Of a stretch of DNA of 64,000 nt, positions 1 through 8,923 are shown piece after piece. A program made the position numbers and the translations under genes. The DNA lies in contig NC_087063.1 of NCBI RefSeq assembly GCF_963678635.1, forward strand, positions 47,486,684 through 47,550,683, in the 5' to 3' direction. Numbering within the stretch: position 1 is the first letter of the stretch; every line of letters starts with the position of its first letter. The notes beneath the pieces are model-generated. The model saw only the letters and a program-made list of their open reading frames with translations, searched no databases and was not told where the DNA came from. The DNA comes from Symsagittifera roscoffensis (taxonomy: Eukaryota; Xenacoelomorpha; Acoela; Convolutidae).

Positions 1-1611
1 TCACGACGTTGGATCTGGGCTCTGCATTCTGGCAAGTGCCACTTAGAAAGCAAGATCGAGAGAAAACAGGCTTCGCGTGTGAGCTGGGATTGTTCCAGTG
101 GAAGAGGATGCCATTCGGATTGTGCAATGCGACGGCCACATTCCAGCGACTGATGGCCCAGGCACTCACGAGCGTCACTAAGAAATACGGGAATCTCATC
201 ATGTGTTATGTCGATGATGTCGTGATTGCAACACCAACCTCAGAAGACCACATAGAGAGGTTGGAGGAGGTGTTTTCTTGCATGAAGCAGGCGGGTCTGA
301 AATGCAAACCCTCTAAGTGTGAAATCCCCAGGGATTCCATAAAGTATCTGGGCCGCCTGGTTGACAAACATGGAGTGAGACCAGATCCCGAAGCGGTTAA
401 AGCGGTGCTGACCTGGAAGGCACCTAAAACAAGATACACAGCTGATGAGTTTTCTGGGATTCGCAAATTATTATCGAGAGTTCATCAAGGGGTATGCTGA
501 CAAAATATACCCCATGCAGAGGTTGATGAGAAACAAGGGCAAAAAGTTCACCTGGACTGATGAGGCACAAGTTTCATTTGAAAATATCAAGCGTGAACTT
601 TGCGAGGCACCGGTCCTCGACATGCCAACAGAGAAGGGGATGTTCGTGCTGGACACGGATGCATCAGTGGTTGCGATATCGGGCATACTTCACCAGGAGC
701 AGGAGTGGAACGGGAGAACGGTTCTTCGTCCGATAGCCTACGGGAGTAAAGTCCTGAGTGATACTGAAATGAAGTACGGCGCACCAAAAGCGGAGATGTT
801 TGCGGTGATCACTTTCGTGGAAAAATACAGGGCCTACTTGGGGAGTGCTCCCTTCAAGTTATGTGTGGATAATCGAGCCCTCGCCTGGCTGAAAACCTAT
901 TCGATGGACCAAAGCTACATTGGTCGTTGGATCGTGCGCCTGGATGGATACCACATGATCATAGAGCACCGTACTCGTTACAAGCACCAGAACGCAGATA
1001 GCCTCAGTAAAAAGACAGAATTTTATGAGCGCCTCGAGGAGAGACAGGCTAACCAATCAGAGATCAAAGACGGGTTTTCCTTTCTGGAGAAAGAAACCTA
1101 CGACAAGCTGCCACTTACTAGGTGGTTAGACAAGTCAGGACATCCTATACCTGGACACCCTGACCTTCCAGTGGAGACGGCCGCGGAGATAAAGCTTTTA
1201 GCCAGAGGCGAGCCCGTTCCGTTGGATCTGCTAGTCCGATCCAACTTGGTACAGCAAGAACTAACCAGGCTGGGTATAAACAGCATGGCTCTATTGAACA
1301 GGACGGTGAACGTGGCGCCGGACGTCATGGGAAAACTCCGTGACTTGGTGGACAGGGAAGTGGATAGGCATGATCGTGAATGGATGGAGACCATGCAGCA
1401 GTTGACTGTCACCGAGAGAACAGAGAAGAGGTCAGTGTCCATTCGCAGCCGAGGCGTTGAACGGGATTGCAGGTCGATTGTCAACCAGCTGGAGAGCTCG
1501 ATGCCGAAGGAGGTCTTGTTGAGAACTTCGTTCACTGAATGTGGAACACTGAATCAGAACCAAACTACTGAGGAAGTCAGGATCAGGTCGAAATCTAGCT
1601 TCACGAGGAGA

Positions 1612-1889
1612 GTGCACTTCACGGATGCAAAAGAGGAATACGAGCCGAGCCCAGATTGTTCGTCCGTGGACGAGACAATGTCCGGGGAGTCTGATACCTT
1701 AGAGCCAGTCAAGGACGACTCGTCTGAGGAGTCAGACACCGTTGAGGAGAGTGCACTTCACGGATGCAAAAGAGGAATACGAGCCGAGCCCAGATTGTTC
1801 GTCCGTGGACGAGACAATGTCCGGGGAGTCTGATACCTTAGAGCCAGTCAAGGAGGACTCGTCTGAGGAGTCAGACACCGTTGAGCCCG
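1612..1889 (+). repeat. 139-bp tandem duplication inside the Pol linker
   Basis: The block starting GTGCACTTCACGGATGC at 1612 recurs at 1751 with only scattered changes, so the period is 139 bp. This is not a multiple of three, and the second copy is read in a different frame. That splits the Pol reading frame between about 1742 and 1833. The segment includes one of the TGTCCGGGGA motifs that encode the LSGE-type repeats of the linker. Copy B lacks the duplication, so it arose in copy A. Confidence 0.88.
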
Positions 1890-3988
1890 TGCAGGACGAC
1901 TTGTCCGGGGAAAGGTTGACTAGACCACCTAGGGGCAGAATTTTGTCCGGGGAGTCGGGTTCAAAGCGACCGGTGGACAGAGTTTTGTCGGGGGAATCGA
2001 GAAACATCTCAAACAACTTGGAATATGATGTTGGAGAATCAGTCGACTCAAGTGTTGACTCGGGACCTCAGTCCTGGGACAACACGTCTGAAACAACTTC
2101 CAATTCCGATATGTCAGAGATCGCAATCCACTCCTTATTGGTAGACTGGAAGCAGCGTGGGCTGGACCGAGAAACACATCAGGATCCAGACAGGGACAGA
2201 TACACCTCAGATGAAGAGGGCACTGTGGTAGATAATGCCGCGGACGAGCTCGAGCTGATAGCAGTTTCGAAACGCCCAACCAGATTGCTGCCACATGGTA
2301 CGGTCGTCCGTACCAATCTGGAGCCATCTGTGCAGGAAGCGACGCCTTTGAAAAAGATATGGTGTGTCAAGTTGATGGACGATGCTCATGCTCCGGAGAT
2401 AATGAGTGGGCAAATGAACGTGGTAAAGGCGTATTTGAAAGCCAGGTACAGGCTGTCGGATCTCCTAAGGGCTCAACGAAATGATAGAATGACGAGCAGT
2501 CTGAAGAGATGGATCGAGAATGGAGCACCTGACAAGGGAGACTTGGAAGAAGACAGCTATAAAATCCTGAAGCAATTCTACCTGAAGCGAAACGACTTGT
2601 TGTACCTGAACAAGGACGGAATCGTAGCCTGCAAACGAAAAGAGGAGGACAAGGTCCTCTATAAATACAATTCAATAGTGTTACCACAGTTGTACCAGAC
2701 CGAATTGCTCTTTCGCTCACATGATCAGATGGGCCATCAAGGCGTGGACAAGGTGTACAACAGGATACAGAAACGATTCGAATGGCCGGGATTGAAGAAG
2801 GCTTGTGAGAAGTGGATCGCAGCATGCCTGTCATGTCAGCAGGCGAAGGACCGCAGGAAGCTAAGGTTCCCCCTACAGTCAATAGAGTCGTCAGGTTTCA
2901 ACGAAGTGGTGCAAATTGATCATCAGAAAATCTGCATGACGTCAACGGGCTATAATCAGGTGCTTGTAATGATCGACCATTTTACGAAGTATGCGGAGGC
3001 AGCACCCTGCATGACAGCATCGGCGGAAGAAACATGCGATCATTTGATAAATGTGTGGATAGCGAGGCATGGCTGCCCCATCACGTTCCAATCGGACAAT
3101 GGCAAAGCATTCGTGGGCGATCTCACGAAGGAGTTGATGAAAAGGTCACAGGTAGCGCAGGCCCACTCGACCACTTATCACCCGCAAACGAATCGCTTAG
3201 TCGAGAGGCAAAATCGCACACTGGTATCCATGCTGAGAGTCTACTGCTCGCGTTACATGGATGACTGGGACAAGCACTTGCCGCAAGTGATGGGTGCTTA
3301 CAACAGCACGGAGCATTCCACCACGGGAATAAGTCCGCACATGATGTTAACAGGTCATGAAAAAGCGCTCCCGTTGACGTTTTTCTACCCTGAATATGAG
3401 AGGAAGAGGAGAGCACCGCAAACGTATGTGCGGGAGGTTATTAGAAGACAGCAGGACCTCAATGACTTATGCAGGAGGAATACGCAACAGGCGCAAATTA
3501 GACAAAAAAGGAGGTTAGATAAAAGGACAGCTGATGCGAAAGCCTACTCGGTTGGCGACTACGTCTGGGTGTTCCAGGAAGTGGTTCCACCAAAAGGAAC
3601 CAAGAAATTATTAAAGAAATGGCGTGGTCCATTTCAGATAACAGAGGTGCACCAAGGAGGTCGTTTTTATCGATTGAGCACTGGAAGAGCAGCTCATTAC
3701 GAGAATATCAAACCACACAATGCCTCGTCAGAGGATTGGTGCATCCCAGCGGACATGCAAGAGGGAGACTATTTGATAGTGGATCCTGCTTGTGAAGTGA
3801 ATGAAAGGGGTACTCGCGACAAGAACGACGGGAATGAGGTGGTGGACGATTGCGATCTACCACTGGATCTCGAGTTGACCGAGCGAGTAGAGGTGGACGA
3901 TGAAACTCTACCTTATGCCGAGGAAGACTAGGACTGCCCGGAACAAACCAAAATTGACAAAGGAATACAGCCTGACTTTCCTCTCACT

Positions 3989-5068
3989 ATGGAAACACGC
4001 CAAAGCAAGAGAGGAAAAAACCAGAAGAAGTACAATCCGTACGGCGAGGACTTCGTTGTAGACAGGATAGTAGTAAGTGATGTCATAGACTCGCTGGTGG
4101 GACTGGACGAAGTGGCGATGCTAGAAGAAATAGACCTTGTGAACGATATGGATCAAGATTGGATCGACGATCGATCAGAACCGGAAGTGGAGTTCGAACC
4201 AGAAGCGGAACAGACTCATGAGCAGGAACTAACAAACTTGCGCGTGCTCGAATGGCTCCATGATCTGCCGACAGATCCAAAAGAGACGATCCTGACGATT
4301 CAGGACGTCGATAGAGACGGCGTCAAATACATCAGTCATGACAATACCGAGTCCAACTGGGTCGCCCCAGATGGTCCTCTACGTGTTCCACAATCCAACC
4401 TCGATCTCCTAGACTTTGGGCGATCGACGGGGACGTCGATGGATATTTTTGTCCGGGGAGTGGGGGTAGGACTCCCCCACACCGAAAATCTGATAATAAA
4501 AAAATTGAAATCGGCAAGAGAAACCGGAGAACTAGAGACAGAGGGCGAGAATGCTAAAAAACCACCTTTTGGACGAATCTTTGAATCCTATTTTGATCTA
4601 CCGAACCATTATTCGAACAATATCGTCATAACGGACAGCGATTTCATACTCACGGAACGCACGTGCGCCATAGCGATAACCGCGGACGTAAGCTTCAAAA
4701 CAGCACTAGCGGCTGACTTCAAGAGAGAGTATAAAAATATCGAGTTTTTGTGGAAACAGAGGCCTGGTGTGGGAGGGATGATAGCGCTGCCCCCTGTTGC
4801 ATCACAGATACCAGGGAAAAATTTGTGTTTCCTGGTTACCAAGGCCACTGATAGGCAACACGTAGATCCAAAGAGCTTGGTATTGGCCTTGACTCGACTT
4901 AGGGATTTTTTGGTTGAGAGAGGAGTGACTTCTCTCTCGTTGCCAGTATACGACCCTAATAGGGGAAAGCTACATCCGAGAGAGTTGTACGCACTTGTAC
5001 ATCTGATATTTTCAGAGACTGACATAGAAGTTTACTTACATAAAAAATACTATCTGAGCATATGCTAA
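3989..5068 (+). CDS. C-terminal Pol extension with macro-domain-like fold (copy A)
   Basis: This 359-codon frame is the in-frame continuation of Pol after the TAG at 3931; it is not an independent gene. Residues about 1-200 are acidic and low in recognisable structure. Residues about 205-355 (roughly 4605-5055) follow the beta/alpha pattern of macro domains of the TARG1/OARD1 type: a strand ending in TDSDF, then CAIAITAD, a helix with LAADFKREY, a GVGG turn, a strand LCFLVTKAT, a helix LTRLRDFLVERGV, the strand SLSLPVYD and a terminal strand IEVYLHK. Macro domains bind or remove ADP-ribose. Here the glycine-rich phosphate loop and the GCGLD motif of the family are replaced (KTALA; YDPNRG), so activity is doubtful. 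The fold assignment is mine by motif recall. Copy B conserves the same domain. Confidence 0.55.
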   Translation: METRQSKRGKNQKKYNPYGEDFVVDRIVVSDVIDSLVGLDEVAMLEEIDLVNDMDQDWIDDRSEPEVEFEPEAEQTHEQELTNLRVLEWLHDLPTDPKETILTIQDVDRDGVKYISHDNTESNWVAPDGPLRVPQSNLDLLDFGRSTGTSMDIFVRGVGVGLPHTENLIIKKLKSARETGELETEGENAKKPPFGRIFESYFDLPNHYSNNIVITDSDFILTERTCAIAITADVSFKTALAADFKREYKNIEFLWKQRPGVGGMIALPPVASQIPGKNLCFLVTKATDRQHVDPKSLVLALTRLRDFLVERGVTSLSLPVYDPNRGKLHPRELYALVHLIFSETDIEVYLHKKYYLSIC

Positions 5069-5542
5069 GAATTGCGCTCGGCGATAAGTGGTTTTTTTTA
5101 AGTTATTCGATAGGAATTGGAGTCAAGTTTTAGGTTAGGTTAGGTTTTAGGTACAGTATTAGGGATTATGTTTTTATGTGATAGTATAGGTGTGTGATGT
5201 TTATGTGTTTATGTTATGTTATTGTTATGATATGTTTTATGTTTGTGTCATAATAGACCTGGGGTACTCCAGGTCATCAAGGTGACAGCGCACATTCGTG
5301 CTACTCTGACAAAGGTAGAGGTGGACGATCCACCTTGGTGCTAAAATTTTAAATCAGAATTGAAAAAAGAATTTCAATGGAGAGTTTTAAAGAATTGAAT
5401 GATGTTGTATCCAAAAATGATGGTTCTAAGTCGCGACTTGTTTTTTAGATCTTGATTGATCGAAAATTGTTTATTGAACACTGAATCAGACGAGACAGAA
5501 AGGAATTACACGACACGACAACAAGAATCAAGACGATAAGAA
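5069..5542 (+). other. Spacer between Pol and accessory frame, copy A
   Basis: This is 474 bp of low-complexity T/G-rich DNA (TTATGTTATG-type stretches around 5160-5240) with a short GGTTAGGTTAGG run near 5134. No frame is conserved. The equivalent spacer in copy B (20233-20650) has the complementary A/C-rich character. A subgenomic promoter or splice acceptor for the accessory frame may lie here, but I cannot point to one. Confidence 0.5.
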
Positions 5543-8500
5543 ATGGGTGACACGAACGAACTCATGGAATTTCTCTCAGCGAGTCTAGGAGCGACTCTAG
5601 ACGAGATCTATCAGCGGCTGATCGATTGTGATTTCACACGAGAAGACCCGGGGTTGGCGATGTTTGTGGTCGCGCTCCTTAATGCACTAGGACGAGAGGG
5701 TCGAGGGAATCGCCCTACGGAAGTCGTGTTGATGTTGGCCTTCGGTGAGTCCGGGACCGCCGAGAGAGGCCGAAACCGATTGATGAGATGGAGGCGTGGA
5801 GAAATGTCTGGCCACGACCTGGCTCGTGAGCCAGGACTAGGTGAGCAGAGGGACCACCGGCTAGGTGAGATGCCCTTACCAGTCCAACCGGCGCAGCCAC
5901 TCATCGGAGCGAAGAGACAACGTGATGGGCCAGGCCCGTCACATTCGGTCGACTCTCCTACAGCTGCTCCTCCTTTGAAGAAAGTGAGGGTGAGTGAGAT
6001 AGAGATCCAGACGTCGGAGACGATCGAGACGCTGGAAAGGAAGGAGAAAGATCAGAGCGAGCTGTGTGCCAAACTCCAGGAGTATAGGGCAATAGCTCGA
6101 GAAAGGGACGAATGGAAGAAGAAATACGAAGATCTACAGGTGGCTTACAAGGAGGATGAAATAAAGCACCTGAAGGAGCTGTATATGGCCAAGGTGAGCC
6201 AAGTGTCACCGGAAGTTCTGGCGAGCATGAGATCCTCGGAGGGATCCAACGACACACGCCCCGGGACAACAGCTCAGGAGCTGTGTGTATCGAGAGGGAC
6301 CGAGGTTCTGGATTTGCGTGCATCGAGAGAGCCCGAGGCTCCTCAGCAGACACGACTGTCTGCTTCTAGTCAAAGGTTCACGATACCAGACCCTTCTGAC
6401 ACTTACCTCGCCCCTCAGTTCCAAGAATCGTTCAACCAAGTGGCCAGAGCGACAATGGAGGAGATCAACCGAACCACTGGACGGACATTGGGTAGGATCG
6501 TTCCTTCCCAGCGTCGTGATCAGTCATCTAATAGCTCGGAGCGAACACCCCACACGATGGTGCCCTCGGGGACTGCGCATGGCAGAACCTATCAGAAATC
6601 CCGCGTGGTAGATATCAGGAAGAATCTGATGACACGGCACCAGTTCACGCAAGTAGCTGCGGAGCATCCTCGAGCTTGCCTGAATGACATGAGCTGGAAC
6701 CCCGCTACGAACGACCAGGTGATTCCCCCAGGGAGTCGCCACCTGATCATAGGAGACAGTTTGGTGAGGGATCTGAATGAGATCTTCGTCTATGGTCAGA
6801 CAACCACCTTGTCCTTTGGAGGAGCTTCAGTGGCTCAGGTCATCAAGATGATGGAATTCCAAAGCGAGGATCACCTGGATACGCTGGTGCTAATGCTAGG
6901 AACTAATGACGTCTCGAGAGCCCCAGTGACCGCCGAGTGCAAGTGGGAGCCTCTGCTGGTATGCCTCCTGAATGAACTGAAGGAGAAGTACAGGCCCAGG
7001 TTTGTGGTGCTGTGCACGATACCACAAAACCCGCTGATGGGCACCACAGTGGCAGATTTCATGAACGGCAACGTGACACGGTGGAATGAAATGATCCGTA
7101 ATCTGGTGAGAAACAACCCTGGCGAGTTGCGACTTCTGGATATCGAAAACACGCTGCGCATGATTGATCATGTTGCGCTTACCAAAGATGGGATACATTT
7201 CAACACCCAACGAGGGAGACACTGGATGAATGATATATTTCAGACGCAATTGAGAGAAATGGAGCAGGAGTCGAGGGCGACCAGTTCTATGGCTCGGACC
7301 AGTTCAACGACCGGAGGAAGCAGAATAAGGGCAAGCGTGCCCGAATCCCTCGTTAACCGCCTAGGGCCCTTGGCAATGGAGACGGTTGTAGCCGCACCCA
7401 CCGCTCCTAGCTCAAACGTGAGAGAGAGGCTGGGGACTGCTCCTCCTCCCAAAATACAACCGCTTGAAAGCCGACTCGGTAGATCAGTGGTTCAGAACAG
7501 AAATAACTCCCAGACCGTGTCTAGGAGGAATGATCCACCCGCCACGGCGAACCCTGCTCCAGCAGCAGGATCGTCTACGAGCGCCGTGCCTGCGGAAGGA
7601 GTTGAACCAGGCAGCCTGCTGCTTTGGAATCAACCAGACCCTAGTCATTGGGGACAGTATAAGACGGACATGTCCACGAAGCTGAACATGAATACCCTGA
7701 CGTGTCGGGAGGACGCGATGAGAATGATTGGCGGAGAAAGTCCCACGGTGTCGCGATTGTATCGGATACCAGGCGTGGATTGGCTGCTAGCAGAACAGGA
7801 GCAGTTCAGCTCTACGACTACGCTCCGACATGCAGACTTGAACGGGTTGCCTCAGGACAATACCTTTGGACCTTTGAACACACGATCCCTTACAGACGTC
7901 AGAAATAGAGCCCGGGAATTGACGCCACCTGCTCGAAGGGGCAAGTTTCAGACAGAGAACAAGCCCAATAACAAGCATCATAAGATGTACAGGCAGTTCG
8001 CTAAACCACCCGGTCAGACGCCTGGCGAATATTCAAGGGACTACCCCCGAACGACTACGGTAGAGGGAGATGAACAGAGATATGGAAAACTGAAGGCCCC
8101 AATAGGCGATGGCCTGTTCGCTGCTTACGATCCCTTAGAGATGAAAGCTGCGAAGTATCTGATCGTGGCCAGTTCCGATTATCTCTATACTCCCCGTTCT
8201 CTCTTTTGGCCCGACGTGATCTTTTTGACGGCACCTAAATTGGACTGGGGACAAGCAATCGGCATGATGATAAGTGTGCGAAGGGTGGTCAGTATGGAGC
8301 CGCAGGTAATAGTGGTTGCAGGCTCAAATGATCATCTGCAAAGCAGGGGCTTATTGTCACGTCTGACGGATGGGTCGATCCCGAGTAACGAGGTCATAGG
8401 GGAGGCGATAATGACACTGCTCTCGGCGATGGCTGAGGTAGAGGCAGCAGCAAGACAACGCTTCACCATGAATGTGGTGAAGGTGATCTTTGTATTGTCA

Positions 8501-8923
8501 TCAGGGTACGCTGCATTACCAGAACCCCTTCAATTTGTATATACAATGGTCACAACAATAGCAGAGGGGAGGTTCAATGTGATAATTCCTGCCCCAAACA
8601 GAGTAGTGGACCCGGACAATTACTACCCGTCCCGATCTGAGCTTCCCGCCGTTTGGGCTGACATTTCGAATGCCATACAGGGGCTCAGAGATTGTAGCAC
8701 AACTCGGTTGGTGCTAGATGAAGTTCTGGGGTTGGAGCTGTCCAACTTTGCCAGATTGCTGAAACTAAGACCAGGGGTGGATGACGATCATCTGTTAGTA
8801 CAACAGGTGGCTGATGATCTCTGGTTCAGACAGATGGATCAGGCCGAGAATGAGCAGGGCATGACAGTCAGGAAGAACATGACAGCAGCCGAAGAAGATC
8901 TCATGGCAATGGCTTTGCGCTAG
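5543..8923 (+). CDS. Accessory protein, N-terminal 1,126 codons, with SGNH/GDSL-hydrolase domain
   Basis: It starts at the ATG at 5543; the same N-terminus is conserved in copy B (ATG at 20232). Residues 1-110 form a conserved helical domain. Residues about 150-222 are a charged coiled-coil segment. Residues about 395-570 are an SGNH hydrolase: GDSL at 404-407 (Ser nucleophile 406), GTND at 453-456 (Asn of block III) and DGIH at 549-552 (Asp/His of block V), with the right spacing. Such enzymes are lipases, esterases or deacetylases. A second module at about 870-1080 has the strand/ASSD...VVAGSNDH pattern and looks like a second, altered SGNH-type lobe without a DxxH. It sits in the env position downstream of Pol, but I see no signal peptide or membrane segment. 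The TAG at 8921-8923 is followed by the same open frame. Confidence 0.8.
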   Translation: MGDTNELMEFLSASLGATLDEIYQRLIDCDFTREDPGLAMFVVALLNALGREGRGNRPTEVVLMLAFGESGTAERGRNRLMRWRRGEMSGHDLAREPGLGEQRDHRLGEMPLPVQPAQPLIGAKRQRDGPGPSHSVDSPTAAPPLKKVRVSEIEIQTSETIETLERKEKDQSELCAKLQEYRAIARERDEWKKKYEDLQVAYKEDEIKHLKELYMAKVSQVSPEVLASMRSSEGSNDTRPGTTAQELCVSRGTEVLDLRASREPEAPQQTRLSASSQRFTIPDPSDTYLAPQFQESFNQVARATMEEINRTTGRTLGRIVPSQRRDQSSNSSERTPHTMVPSGTAHGRTYQKSRVVDIRKNLMTRHQFTQVAAEHPRACLNDMSWNPATNDQVIPPGSRHLIIGDSLVRDLNEIFVYGQTTTLSFGGASVAQVIKMMEFQSEDHLDTLVLMLGTNDVSRAPVTAECKWEPLLVCLLNELKEKYRPRFVVLCTIPQNPLMGTTVADFMNGNVTRWNEMIRNLVRNNPGELRLLDIENTLRMIDHVALTKDGIHFNTQRGRHWMNDIFQTQLREMEQESRATSSMARTSSTTGGSRIRASVPESLVNRLGPLAMETVVAAPTAPSSNVRERLGTAPPPKIQPLESRLGRSVVQNRNNSQTVSRRNDPPATANPAPAAGSSTSAVPAEGVEPGSLLLWNQPDPSHWGQYKTDMSTKLNMNTLTCREDAMRMIGGESPTVSRLYRIPGVDWLLAEQEQFSSTTTLRHADLNGLPQDNTFGPLNTRSLTDVRNRARELTPPARRGKFQTENKPNNKHHKMYRQFAKPPGQTPGEYSRDYPRTTTVEGDEQRYGKLKAPIGDGLFAAYDPLEMKAAKYLIVASSDYLYTPRSLFWPDVIFLTAPKLDWGQAIGMMISVRRVVSMEPQVIVVAGSNDHLQSRGLLSRLTDGSIPSNEVIGEAIMTLLSAMAEVEAAARQRFTMNVVKVIFVLSSGYAALPEPLQFVYTMVTTIAEGRFNVIIPAPNRVVDPDNYYPSRSELPAVWADISNAIQGLRDCSTTRLVLDEVLGLELSNFARLLKLRPGVDDDHLLVQQVADDLWFRQMDQAENEQGMTVRKNMTAAEEDLMAMALR

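Larger units (their letters stand above)
1..5068 (+). pseudogene. Pol polyprotein of Gypsy copy A (RT, RNase H, integrase, C-terminal extension), broken
   Basis: This is the C-terminal two thirds of Pol, entering the window inside the RT palm. Visible motifs are YVDD at 207-218 (RT active site), TDAS near 657 (RNase H first Asp), an HHCC zinc finger at about 2725-2860 (integrase N-terminus), an integrase core with the IDH Asp near 2918, SDNG near 3095 and the YHPQTN..VE stretch near 3180-3205, then a GPY/F-type module at 3550-3715. Three lesions break it against copy B. One extra A near 430 shifts frame after RT. A 139-bp tandem duplication (1612-1889) shifts frame in the acidic linker. A TAG at 3929-3931 replaces a Trp codon. 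The frame downstream of the TAG is the same one. The product cannot be made as one protein without recoding. Confidence 0.92.

Noticed and set aside
5130-5160. Telomere-like GGTTAGGTTAGG run
   Set aside because: Only about two to three units inside retroelement spacer DNA; simple sequence is a sufficient explanation.
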